A stretch of DNA of 64,000 nucleotides from Cokeromyces recurvatus (Eukaryota > Mucoromycota > Mucoromycetes > Mucorales > Mucoraceae). Below the pieces are notes generated by a model, which did not search any database, was not told where the DNA came from, and saw nothing but the letters and a program-made list of their open reading frames with translations. Where the stretch lies: positions 868,001-932,000 of the forward strand of contig NW_026251390.1 in the NCBI RefSeq assembly GCF_025118155.1. Direction: 5' to 3'. The position numbers and the translations under genes were made by a program. This document shows, in pieces, positions 23,864-35,131 of this stretch. Positions within the stretch are counted from its first letter, which is position 1. The number at the start of each line of letters is the position of its first letter.

Positions 23864-26183
23864 ATGTCAGGTTCTCAATCTGTCAGTTTTGAAGATGAAA
23901 TCGTCCATTATGACGATGATCCACTGGAAAAACAGCAACATAGATATTATAACGAATCGGATGATGGCTTCTATCATTCTATGCATCAAAAGACAGCTAA
24001 CTTTCAACAACGTCGTTCGGGCGGTCTTTCTGCAGCTTATACAAATGATATTATAGACCAATCTCGTTACCATGATGCTGAAAAAGTGGTTGAAACATCA
24101 CCTAATGAACGTTATGCTCGTTTAAATACACTTTTAGGTAAAGGTGCTTATAAGATTGTTTATAAAGCTGTCGATCGGGAAGAGGGCTATGAAGTGGCCT
24201 GGAATACAATGCAGGCAACCAAATTTATTGACAACAAAGAAATGGAACATGAAATTAGTATTTTAAAATCAGTACGTCATCCAAACATTATTGCCTTTCA
24301 TGATGCTTGGTATCAAAAAAATGAATTCGTCTTTATTACTGAACTTATGACGTCTGGTACACTTCGAGAATATATTCGTAAACTTAATTTACCTAATATT
24401 AAAATTGTCAAACGATGGTCTCGTCAAATTTTAAAGGGCTTGGCTTATTTACATGGTTATAATCCCTCTATCATTCATAGGGATATTAAATGTGATAATA
24501 TCTTTATTAATGGGGCTCATGGTGAAGTCAAGATTGGTGATATGGGAACTGCTGAAATGAAGATGGGTAAGAAATATACTATCATCGGTACACCCGAGTT
24601 TATGGCCCCCGAGATGTATGAAGAGCAAGGTTATAATGAAAAAGTCGATATATATGCCTTTGGTATGTGTCTCTTGGAAATGGTCACTGGAGATTATCCA
24701 TATGGTGAATGTAAAAATGCAGCTCAAATTTATAAAAAAGTCTCTTCTGTAAGTTGCTGTCTTTTTTATTTTGTTTTTTTTTATTATAACTTATTGGCTT
24801 TATCATCTATCGTTAGGGTGTTAAACCGGCTAGTCTAATGGAAGTTCAAAATGAGGAAGTTCGTAAGATTATTGAAAATTGTTTAGGAAAAGAAGAAGAA
24901 AGAATGTCAGCCCAAGAAATCCTTGAACATACTTTTCTTGCTGTTGAACCTGATATTGTTTTACTTGCTGCAGATCCCGCTCATGTTCATCTTACACTTC
25001 AAGTCATTTTTAAAGGAATGGATAAACTGTCTGTAAAATTTGATTTTAATGTGGAAACAGATACCGCTGAGCAAGTGGTTCGTGAAATGGTAAATATGTG
25101 TTGTACACCCCCCATTAATCTTACTTTCATCACTTATACTATACTCTTATTTATATTCATAAGATTGAAGAACAAGTTTTACCCGAAAGATATCAACATC
25201 ACATTACAAAGGAAATTAACCGTATACTAAGAGATATGGAAAAACCAAGTAATAAGGGCAATGAGAATGATCAAAATGATCAAATAAAAGAATCTATTTG
25301 GAGAAGAGAAAGCGATATTCGTTCTGAGCTTCAAAGAACACGTGAAGAATTAGAACGAGCTGCTGAACATGTATTAGAGGTAGAATCGAGATGTGATGAC
25401 TTTGAAACTCGGGCTCGTACTGCTGAAAATAGATATCGTGAAGCAATGCGTAGTATACAAGAACTTAAACAAACTCAGCATTTATCTGCAGAACAATTGG
25501 AGACCTTGAAGAAGAACATTCGTTTTGATCACGACTTGAGAATTGATACCTCTCGTCTTAAACGTCCAGATACAATGAATTCTACAACTAGTAGTAGTAG
25601 TAGTAGTACTGCCACTACTGCTCGTCTTCAGACTGTTTATAATGATGGACCATTAAGTGCTGTCTCTATTGGAAGTAATGGAACTATTAGAAGTGAATCA
25701 ATAAAAAGAGCTGAAAACTCTTTTGATTCTCCTTCTCCTCCTCCTTTAACTGCTCCAACTTGTCGTGAAGCGCTTGTATCTCGTATTTTGGAAGGTAATG
25801 CTACATATAGTATCTTTAAAAAGAAGAATGATCTAATTTTGAAAAAAAAATTTTTTTTCTTCTTTTTACTCTCTTCTATAGAATATACGGATGATACTGA
25901 TATTGAATTATTTGTAAAGGACTGTGCCATTGCCAGTCATCGAAATGTAGAGAAAGCGCATGAATGGGCAAATAAGTTAAAGAATCAAGATATTATGACT
26001 GTAGGTGATCTTCGTGACCTCCATGACGAAGATTGGGCAGGTATCGGTTTAACTGTATTTGCATTACGTGCATTAAAGAACATGTTGAAGGGAAAAAAGC
26101 ATTCTGGTGCTTATCATGTTAATACTAACGGACTTTCCTCTAATTCAATTCCAACTTCTGTCCACGTCCCTCCACCTTTATAA
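23864..26183 (+). CDS. WNK-family protein kinase with OSR1-C-like and SAM-like domains
   Basis: Four exons: 23864-24748, 24817-25089, 25164-25794, 25882-26183; 696 aa. The kinase domain spans about residues 84-345. As in WNKs, the catalytic Lys is in the glycine-rich loop (LLGKGAYKIVYKA) and the usual VAIK Lys is replaced (EVAWNTM). The other motifs are HRDIKCDNIFIN, KIGDMGTAE (DMG in place of DFG) and GTPEFMAPE. After the kinase comes an OSR1-C/PF2-like domain (LTLQVIFKGMDKLSVKFDFN, then VETDTAEQVVREMIEEQVLP), then a coiled coil and a Ser-rich linker. A SAM-like end follows (DLRDLHDEDWAGIGLTVFAL, then RALKNMLKG). WNKs respond to osmotic stress and chloride in animals. The role in fungi is open. 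Confidence 0.93.
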
Positions 26184-26199
26184 AACACATACACATATA

Positions 26200-26280
26200 C
26201 ATACACATACACACTCGCACTCGCACTCGCACTCACACTCACACTCACACTCACACTCACACTCACACTCACACATATAT
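26200..26280. repeat. (CACACT)n/(CACTCG)n microsatellite
   Basis: Just after the WNK stop, hexamer repeats CACTCG then CACACT run from about 26211 to 26273, followed by an (AT)n tract. The complementary sequence, GTGAGT repeats, occurs at about 27455-27501 in an intron of the neighbouring gene, so the two could pair. Confidence 0.8.
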
Positions 26281-26481
26281 ATATATATAAGTTAAGATTG
26301 CAGGCCTTTCTAACACTTAACCTTATTTTCTTGTTATTATAGATTTTTTTTTTTGTTTATTTTTTTTTTTTTTAAAAAAATGCATACATACACACACTTA
26401 TACACACACGCTAACACATATATACTATGCACTCGTATACAGTCATATATATAATATATCTCTTTTTTCTTTTTTTTTTTT

Positions 26482-26517
<36 letters not shown>

Positions 26518-26573
26518 AACTTGATTCATATACCTTCTCTGAATCATTATTAACCCAATAAATTCAATGTAAA

Positions 26574-26604
<31 letters not shown>

Positions 26605-26711
26605 TTGAAGAAGGAAGGGTGAGAAAGTTAGAGGAGGAAAGGAGCCCATCAAATTTAATATAAGATCAAATACGATGTGTTTATAAGCCTTTGTTACTTA
26701 TTTATTTTACT
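26281..26711. repeat. 3' spacer with poly-T and (ATT)n
   Basis: About 430 bp between convergent gene ends. T tracts at 26343-26375 and 26463-26512, a CACA-rich piece near 26390-26415, and an (ATT)n microsatellite at 26575-26604. No gene. Confidence 0.6.
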
Positions 26712-27413
26712 TTATATAATCTTTTTTTCTTCCTTTGTATTGGCATTCATCTTTATGATAGAATCAAGGGTTTTATGGAATGCGATAGCAATCCATTGCC
26801 TAACAGAGATAGGTAAAGCAGCCGAAACGGAGAACAAAAAGTATTGATGAAGGGGAAGAGAGATGAAGGCGACATCATCTTCAAGACCCTTTTTAATTTG
26901 TTCACCAAACTTCTCGGGGGTAAGATAAAAGAATTTATTTCTTCTGGGCAAAGCAGCCGTCATTTCAGTCGCGATATAACCAGGAGCGATTGTGTTTACC
27001 TTGATACCTTCATCTTTGCCTAACGCACGAAGATCACGACAATAGCTCATTAAAGCAGCCTTCGATGCACCATAGTTAAGTAATGTAGGGGGAACTTGGA
27101 AACCGAAAACAGAGGAAACGACAGCAATTTGTCCACCACGTCCACGTTTTTTCATGGCTTTAAAGACAGAATTAACACCTGCAAGAGCGCCGAGGAGGTT
27201 GATTTGAAACATCTTTTCCATTTGATCCAAGAGAGGTGTTTTAGGAATCGTTGAGACACCTGCATTAGCAATAAAAAGTTCAATACCATATTCAACCGTC
27301 TTTTCATCAAAAAAGTCAGCGACTGCCTTTGTATCTGATACATCCATTTGAACAATCTTTACGTCAGGAGAGCCAAGTTCTTTACAAGCTTCAGCAACCT
27401 TTTCCAAACGTTC

Positions 27414-27448
<35 letters not shown>

Positions 27449-27871
27449 ATGTAAGTGTGAGTGTGAGTGTGAGTGTGAGTGTGAGTGTGAGTGTGTGAGT
27501 GATAAATAATAAAATATATAAAGTTATTCTCCTTACCCTTATTACGAGCTATTAAAACTAAAGAAGCTTTATCTCTTGCATATGCATGAGCAATACCTTC
27601 ACCAATGCCAGCACTAGGGGGGAATAAAATAGAACAAAATGATGTAATTTAGTTCTACATGAAATAAAGTATTTATCATCCTTTTTTTTTTATTTATTTA
27701 CTTTGCACCTGTGATGGCAACTACTCTTGGAACAATCGGCTTTTTAACAGTACATACATGGAAAAAGCTCATAAAGCAATTCCAAATCATTATAGGTAAA
27801 CACATAATATTTACCATAATGATCAATATATTGGCAATCAGTTCCCTAAATGCAACACACACTGTAGTCAT
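26712..27871 (-). CDS. 3-ketodihydrosphingosine reductase-like SDR (Tsc10/KDSR)
   Basis: Three exons: 27871-27702, 27613-27537, 27412-26712; 315 aa. The N-terminus has a hydrophobic segment (RELIANILIIMVNIMCLPIM), then the NADPH-binding motif ITGANAGIGEGIA formed across intron 1. This is followed by NAGVS, SSVFGF and the active-site YGASK, then APGYIATEM. The C-terminus carries a further hydrophobic stretch (YFLFSVSAALPISVRQWIAI) and a lysine-rich end, as in the ER-bound KDSR/Tsc10 enzymes that reduce 3-ketosphinganine in sphingolipid synthesis. Other membrane SDRs (for example 17-beta-HSD types) are possible, but TGxxxGIG, length and C-terminal membrane segment fit KDSR best. Intron 2 holds a long (GT)n and (GTGAGT)n microsatellite. 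Confidence 0.82.
27425..27503. repeat. (AT)n-(GT)n-(GAGTGT)n microsatellite inside an intron
   Basis: The second intron of the KDSR-like gene contains AT repeats (27414-27430), then GT repeats (27431-27448), then GTGAGT repeats to about 27501. This is the reverse complement of the hexamer tract after the WNK gene. Confidence 0.8.
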
Positions 27872-28752
27872 TTTTTCTTTTTTTTTTTGTTAGGTAATAC
27901 GTTGTGTAATCTAACAAAATAATAATAAGAAGAAAAAGATAGAAAAAAAAATGTATTTTTCTTTCCAAGTATTAATAAAAATATTGTTTCATATTACGAT
28001 GACCAATATTTACATTTATAGTAAAAAAAAAAAAAATAACCGAATTATAGTAGCATATTTATGCGAAGTGTAGTACAATTAATTTTTTTTTTTATTAAAT
28101 GAGCATAGAAGCACACAACAATCTTAAATAATCTGCACTGCAAGGAAGTTATCAGTTTAAAGAAAGGGAAAAATGAAAACTCCTTTCAAGATAAAAGGAT
28201 ATATACATATACATGGTAAGCAGAAAGTAAGCTACCTAAACAAGCTGCAAGCTAGTTACAGGATAGTCAATTGTTTCATTGTTGATTTTCGGGAAATGAG
28301 TAGTGGAGAAGGATGCATGCAAAATTGTACTGGAAGGTTTCTTTTTCTTTTTCTTTTTTTTTTTTTTTTTTTTTTTTTTTCAGTTCGAGCTCGCTCCTCT
28401 CTTCCTAAATTCACTTCTCATATTCTCAATGAACATTGAGATAAAAAAAAATGCATAACGCCTGAAAACATTACAGACTTCTCTCTATCAATAAACAGAA
28501 AAGTGTCTCTTAAATACGGCAAATATCCCTTCAACACTTTCCAAGTAATACTTGTTTAAGCAGCTCTATTAGGCTTAAAAAGGAAAATATACGATAGAAA
28601 TTATATATACTTAAAACGACTTTTTTTTTTAACATGACATGTGATAATTATAAACTATTAAGTATCATCTATAATAATATGTTAGCATGCATTGAGCATA
28701 TCTAAAATGGAAATAGAGAAATTGAAAAAAAAAAGATTTGCTTTAGACTTTA
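27872..28752. other. Spacer left of the transposon
   Basis: About 880 bp. AT-rich with a T tract at 28344-28380. No gene that I can support. One open frame (28173-28439) is mostly low-complexity. Confidence 0.4.
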
Positions 28753-28777
28753 CACTGCAAATAAACGTCTAATTTCA
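28753..28777 (+). repeat. Left terminal inverted repeat
   Basis: Begins CACTGCAAATAAAC and continues GTCTAATTTCA. It pairs with 36031-36054 on the other strand. It is followed by a hairpin-capable stretch in which GTCTAATTTCAGTA (28767-28780) recurs inverted and ends at 28805. Confidence 0.85.
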
Positions 28778-28805
28778 GTATACTGAAATGTTACTGAAAT
28801 TAGAC

Positions 28806-28920
28806 ATTTCAATAACATTTCAATAACATTTCAGTATTGTGAAATATCTAATTTCACAATTGTAAAACCTGACAGTTCAGTAACATTTCACAATTGTGAA
28901 AGATCACCTTTCACAAAATT
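28806..28920. repeat. Left subterminal repeat array
   Basis: Repeated AACATTTCA units (28806-28835) and palindromes built on TTTCACAATTGTGAAA: a perfect 16-bp copy at 28886-28901 and an imperfect one at about 28850-28866. The same 16-mer lies at the right end (36020-36035). In CACTA elements such subterminal repeats are transposase binding sites. That function here is inference. Confidence 0.75.
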
Positions 28921-30467
28921 TCGTTTCATAACTCAAAGCTTCTATTGGATTACGCTTCTTTAACCTTGGTTATTCATTTACATTCTTTTACTCTTATTGG
29001 CCTTTACATTCAAATTAAACGTCTGCTTATTCGTTGTATTATGATACATTATGCACTTCTTTAAAATACAGTAGATAATGGAGCTTATATTCTTTTTAAA
29101 AAAACGATTTTATTTTTATTTATTATTTCCTTTTAGGATATATAAAATATGTATTTTATAATAGGCTATAAACCGTGTATAAAAAATATATAAAATATTC
29201 ATATATAAAAAAATATATATAAAAATATGTATCGAAAAATAAAATAATTAAGCCATGGAATGGACCGAGATAACGCGTAATAGAGCCATTAAGAGGACCA
29301 TAGATAGCTTCTTTCACAATAGAATTCTTTCTATAATAAAATAAAATACGATTTAGTCAATGAAAAAAATAAATAAAATAGGTTATATTTTAGTTTCTTA
29401 CCATTAGAAAAGAAGTTATCATTTCTTTACACGTTAACGGCCACCAAAGCAGAATAGTTTTTTTTTCACTTACCTAAATAAAAGATAAGAAAGATTAATA
29501 AATATTTTACGCGTTTAAAATAATAATTAGTATGCTTATTATATTGTTTACCTTTTATTTGTAATCGGTCACCACAAGAGAAAAGGCTATAAAGATAAAC
29601 CTTTAACGCCTAAACAAAAAAAAAAGTTTAGTTGATGTTATCATTAAAACAACTTTAGTAAGATATAAAGATATATTTATGTTATGTTTACCTTATCTTC
29701 ATTACTTACGTGTTTTATACAATTCGCTACAAGTCATTATAAAGGCAAAAACGCAATGACCCAAAAAAAAAAGTAGAACTATTTGAAAAGAAAAAAAAAG
29801 ATATTGATTAGAATATAGTTTTTTTTTCTTTAAATATAAAGAGCTAACCATGCTCATTACATGTTTGCCGGGAATAATCAAGCCGTGCTAAGTTACTTAC
29901 CAGTTGGATTGTATATTATTTCAAGTCATTTATCCTCAGTACTAATTCAAAAAAAAAAAAAAGGAAGAAAAGGAAGAAAAGGAAAAAAAAAAAGAAAAAA
30001 CAAAGATAAAGGAAAAAAAGGAAAAAGAAAAAAGGAAATAAAGTAAAGTTTTTTTTTAGAAACAAAAAATCTTATTAAGGCATTTGTATAAGCGGACAGA
30101 GAAGTGTTTTATTTAAGTATTTTATCGCCGAAACAATTATCTAACAATTTTGAAAATCATATACAGAGCATAATATACTTTTAAATATGATGGTAACATG
30201 TCAATATTTCTCTAAATATTGAATAAAATGCTTATTTCATAGAAATATTATAAATATGTATACATATATTCATTGTCTAATAAACTTTAATAAACACGTA
30301 GTAACGTAGAATCAACAATATAAAGATGAAATATTTTTAATAAATATTACAAAAGCCGATAATAAATCTTTATCATATATTAAATCATTTACTGATATTG
30401 CTTATAACTTCTTCTTCTCCACTATTTTATATAAATTTATTTGCACTAACCTCTAATTCGTATAACA
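28921..30467. other. Left arm of the transposon
   Basis: About 1.5 kb without a clear protein gene. On the minus strand between about 29905 and 29225 there is a series of well-formed splice-site pairs (donors near 29901, 29712, 29651, 29552, 29402; acceptors near 29801, 29613, 29474, 29330) but no sustained reading frame. It may be a spliced non-coding transcript or a decayed gene. The region right of 30100 should hold the promoter of the 30468 gene. Confidence 0.4.
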
Positions 30468-31765
30468 ATGTTCTCCTCTAACAACACCGATATGAATAAC
30501 AGATTTGCCAACCCTGTTAATTCGAATAACAAGAGAACAGTCTCAAGTTCTTTGTCTCTTGAGGAACGTTTGGGTCTTCACCAAGCTAATAAGGCCCAAA
30601 GAACAAGAAATTGTGCAGTACCTATTGGTATCCCTTCTAGAAACAGGGATACTGATAGTACATCCAGCAGTAAGGATGCTCTTATTCAAGAATTGCTGCA
30701 GGATCGAGCTATGCTCATTGCTCGCCTTGATACTTGTGAGCAAAAGATTGAGCAGCTTACCTCTCAATTAGAGATGGTAAGCAATAGCTTAATCCAGTTG
30801 CAAGAATCAAGGGCACCTCCTGCTGTTGATGAATCCGCATCTGATGATCGTAAGCATGTCAAAGCACTTGGGGTACGTATTTAAACACTATTGCTAAAAA
30901 AAAAAAGTTAAAAGAAAGAATTTTTTTTTTCTTATTTACTACAATCATCTCTGATAATATATATAATAGGGGTTGATCAGAAGACAGCTGGAAAGATTGC
31001 CAGTTGATAAACAATACGACTACTCCAAGACGTTTATGGATGAGGCAAACAGAGAGACTCGTGAGTCTCTCACTGCGTTTGCTGACTTCCATAAACATAA
31101 ATATCCTATACGCGGGGAAACCCTAGAGAAGATTCTTCGCAACATGTTCAATAATAAGAAAAGAGAATTGCAGTTGTCGGAGGAACAAAAGGCTGTAAGA
31201 AATGCCAAAATTGCTAAAAATAATATTAGAGAATCCGTAAGTATTTTAAGTAATTATATACCATATAATACTCTAAGATAAAAAAAAATAATTATATTAT
31301 ATCCTACTCAATATTACCATTCGATTAATACTATTCTTATTTGTTCTAATAGAAACTTGCGCGTCGTCTGGCTGTTATTGCTTCCAAAAATGAAGCAATT
31401 GAGAAGATATATCCTGGACTCCAGGAAGTAATGGTTGCCGGTTGGATGTCGGATGAGGAAGACGCCAACGAGAGGGATGACGAAGGTGGTAAGATCATTA
31501 AGGTCGTACGCCCCGCATTTAGAAGTGAACAGGTAATGATTAGAATAATAAGTATATTTGTATAAATATAATACTTACAAATTTTGTATAGTTTAATCAG
31601 TTGATGGATTTCCTTGATGATGAATGGAGGCATCCAGAAGGTAAAAACGGGGCAGCAGCTCAAAGAAGCAACCGTTTGACGAGGAGATATGTTGAAGAAG
31701 ATATCCCTTTCCCTTCTCACTTGAAAGAAAGTGGTTTTCCTGATTGGGCCTTTAGAAGTTCTTGA
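30468..31765 (+). CDS. Transposon second gene: coiled-coil protein of unknown function
   Basis: Four exons: 30468-30872, 30970-31236, 31353-31532, 31592-31765; 341 aa, no stops or frameshifts. The N-terminus is Asn/Ser-rich, followed by a coiled coil (ALIQELLQDRAMLIARLDTC, then EQKIEQLTSQLEMVSNSLIQ). The middle part is basic and helical (FADFHKHKYPIRGETLEKIL, then RNMFNNKKRELQLSEEQKAV). The C-terminal block has GWMSDEEDANERDDEGG, then VRPAFRSEQFNQLMDFLDDE and IPFPSHLKESGFPDWAFRSS. I recall similar GWMSDEED and RS-FN-L-D-LD blocks in many uncharacterised proteins of Mucoromycota genomes, but no named domain. It lies convergent to the transposase, 232 bp apart, and inside the same inverted repeats. 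It is therefore probably an element-encoded accessory factor, like TnpA of plant CACTA elements. That role is inference. Confidence 0.85.
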
Positions 31766-31997
31766 TTTTTTTTTTTTTTACCTGTTATATAATTTTTCTT
31801 TCCTTCTATAAACACTATAAAAAACAAAAAATAAAAAATAAAATAGAATTTTAAAAATAAAAATATTCATAAAATGATAGTAATTATATTAATTTCTATG
31901 TTCGACTAATGTATATAAAGAATGATAGTGTCAATAAAGTTGACTTGTTTTTGGAAATACTAGATTTAAATATACATTTGTATATATTTGTTGAAAA

Positions 31998-34900
31998 TTA
32001 GACACCAACTATTCTTCTTGGAAGAGGGATAGCAAGAATGTTATTATCAACATAAGTAGTAACAGCAACACACGTATTTATCTGTTGAACTGGAAGAATT
32101 GATAAAGCGCTAATTGGTTCAAACGTTCGCTTCCAAACTTCAACATGATGTGGATAAAATGAAGTGAATTCTTGAGATGAGGGTTGATACCATTGTACAA
32201 AAGCAAAAACGTGTTTTTTAGTAGAGCGCGTATTGAAGATGCTATGATCATTTGGAAATGACAGCTCATGTGTGAAAAAATAGAGAATTCGGCCGATACG
32301 AAATATACCTTCTTGTGCAGGAGTCATTGCTTGAATATATATACCACGTCGATTTCGGCATTCTAAAGATGTAAATTGCTGTCCAAGTATATTAATTTGA
32401 TCAAATTTGTTGATTAAATTGCTAACTATTATGCTACTACTTGATAAAGAGGAAGAGATATTAGACATTTTAAGAACATTGAAATTACCGTAAACGGAAG
32501 AATAAAATTGGAATAGACATTCATAGTGATCACTATTCATAAATACTTCTTTTTTTGTTTTAATGGGATAGCTTGATGGTGGAAGTGGTTCACTACCGGT
32601 CAAGACTATGCTGGCACTAATGGCATTATTCAAAAATGCACTAACATCAAAAGTAGTTGGACTATGCATTTCACTATTGTCTGTTTCCATCATATCATCT
32701 TCATTTCCATCATTCGTATCATATGCTTGGCGTTCATTATTTGGAAGGAGGAGTCTTAATGTATTCATCATAACAGGATTAGAAGAAATTACGCTAGGTA
32801 AAATGTTGATGTAATCCTGCATATGTACTTGCTGGATGTATTTTTCCATATACGTGAACTCTAAACCTTCTTTATAGTTAATATCAATTGCCTTGATATC
32901 ACCATTAGTTCGTTCGAAACTATATAGCCAAGTAGAATATAGAGGTCCAAAGTCTTCAATCGTTTGATGAATATGCAAATGAAAATGCATATTTGGTGTG
33001 ATAAAATCTTCACCATAAAGCATAACATTTGTTCTAACAAATTCAACCAGAAGGTTATGGGCTTGGTTAACCTCGTAATGAGTGATAGATGGAGAGGCAA
33101 GAATACGATTTGCATCGACAAATCGCATCCAATTAATCATATGTTCACCAGTTAATCTTCCTTTTAATAAAATTGGTGAATATACCAGAATCCAAGATCT
33201 AAATTCGTCACCTTTCATATCCGAAAAGTTTGCTGAAATTTTTGAGCTTAATGGTGTAAATCTTGGAGGTACTATTATATTTTTAGCCTCTTCAGCCATT
33301 TCGGCAAGATCATTGCTAGTTAAAAAAGGTCTGATATTATGCTGTCCATTGCTTTTTGGTTTAATCCAATGCTGAATCATTCTCTTAGCAGTACCAAGAT
33401 AAAGATTATGTAAACCATCTATAATGTTACAACGTATAATATCAAAGTAGTGCAATCTATGTAATTCACTCCATCTGACTCCATATTTTTGTTCAATATT
33501 TCGTCGTTCTAATTTTGTACTGGCATTTTTCCACAAAAGTGCCTGTTCATAGTTGCTATGTCTGTCTCGAAGACGCCAAGAAGAACAATCAACATTAGAA
33601 AAACATCTTTGGACTGGATTATCTGTACGGGCTGGAAAGGTATCTGCACATTTGTGACAGGGAACAAAGGAATTAATAGCTGTAAAGCCACATACTTTTT
33701 TAACTGCGGGTAAATCACAGTTAACCGAAGCCAAAGCACAGCGAATCATTCTTCCATTAGGAGCCATATATGTAGGTATAATTATTCCATCATATAGTTC
33801 AAGGAGCTCGTCCACCATAGGTCGAAGGAAATGGTTAATTTCCGAAAGAGCAGCTTCACGAGGACCAGGCATCAAGCCAACAAGAATCATATTTTGTTTT
33901 TTAAACCTCTCGTTACGAGGAAGGTTATTAATGATCAAATATATGGCACCTACGTGATATTTCATTCCTTGAGTTGGAGTAAACCAGTCAACATTTAAAC
34001 TTAACATTAATGAACCTTCTTTTTGAAGAAATGGTTCGTCTTCATCATCCTTCTTGAATTCCTTAAAAAATCGACCATCGAAGATATCAAACATCATTCC
34101 AGGCATTACAGTTTTACTTCTCCATTCTTCAATTTTTTGCTCAAAAGTAGGGCGCATGAAAAACTTCATCAAAGTTGCCTTTACTGAGTTGTACGCATAA
34201 CGTTTGATTGGTTTGACCGAATCGTTGCTAGCATTTTTAACTACTAATGGATGATTGCATCGTGCTCTCATTCCATTAGCATACGAGGGAAGTGTTCTAT
34301 TACTGCATTTTTTAATTGTATTCGAATTATCGATAACTTCCTCGTATACATAAATTGCATTGCACTTCTCACAAACAATATATTTTTTGATATCTATTAT
34401 AATGAGAAATTAGTATTAGTAAAAAAAAATAAATAAATAAATAAATAAAATAAATACCCTTGCTAGCATAATTAGCAGAAATTTTAGATTTAATTGTTTG
34501 GAGTTTAGAGGGGAATGCATAATTAATTCCAAGTAGAAAAAGTATAGCATTCATGAACTTGAACAAGCTTTCTGTAGCCGTAATGGTTAAATTATTGGCT
34601 TGGAAGAATGTCAAGAAAATCATAATGAAGTAAGGTAAAGCTTCATTTTCACTAATGTTGAATAACTTTGTATCGTTAGTTGCAAAGTTATCATTAGCTT
34701 CATCTATATATGAAATAAATAAAAAAGTTAGCATAAATAATTTATATAAAGATTATCATAGCAATATTATTTTTTAAAAGGTAATACATACATTCAACTA
34801 CATCTTCTTCTCCTTCTAGATAATCCATATCCTCTAATTCAATAGCATCAATGGCATTGTTATCTTCAAAAATTAGATCATCATTTGCATCATAAACATC

Positions 34901-35131
34901 TTTAACACGATAACAAAAAAAAAAGTTAGCATTATTGCATTTATTAATTATAACATTTGAAATGCATAGTTTTTATTTACTTTGTTCAATTGCATTTGCA
35001 TCTGCAAGACCTTCATCAATTTCTTGATGTATACGGGCTGTATGTCTGTGGACAACCCTATATCCCAACTCACTTTGAGAGCAAGTTGAGCATTTGCATT
35101 CTCTTTGGTCTTTGTTTAATTGAATGGACAT
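31998..35131 (-). CDS. Tnp2/Plavaka-type transposase
   Basis: Four exons: 35131-34981, 34899-34792, 34703-34458, 34393-31998; 966 aa, frame intact. It starts with a Cys/His cluster (ECKCSTCSQSE, then VVHRHTARIHQE), then an acidic segment and a helical block (ALPYFIMIFLTFFQANNLTI). A second zinc-like cluster follows (CEKCNAIYVYEE to RARCNHPLV). The core has the Tnp2-like catalytic pattern: LMLSLNVDWFTPTQGMKYHV, then GAIYLIINNLPRNERFKKQN, GLMPGPRE and a CDLPAVKKVCGF with CHKC knuckle, and DIIRCNIIDGLHNLYLGTAK, where D-x-L-H-N-L-x-L-G is typical. The later part has HLHIHQTIEDFGPLYSTWLY and SFERTNGDIK. Such proteins cut and paste CACTA-like elements. The catalytic acids are plausibly the D of NVDWF and of IIDGLHN, by family analogy. 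Confidence 0.92.

Noticed and set aside
28173..28439. 88-residue open frame
   Set aside because: Half of it is a translated T tract (Phe/Leu run); no splice context, no family.
28740..28752. Target-site duplication at the transposon ends
   Set aside because: Left flank (ACTTTA) and right flank (ACCACA) share only one base next to the element; not convincing.
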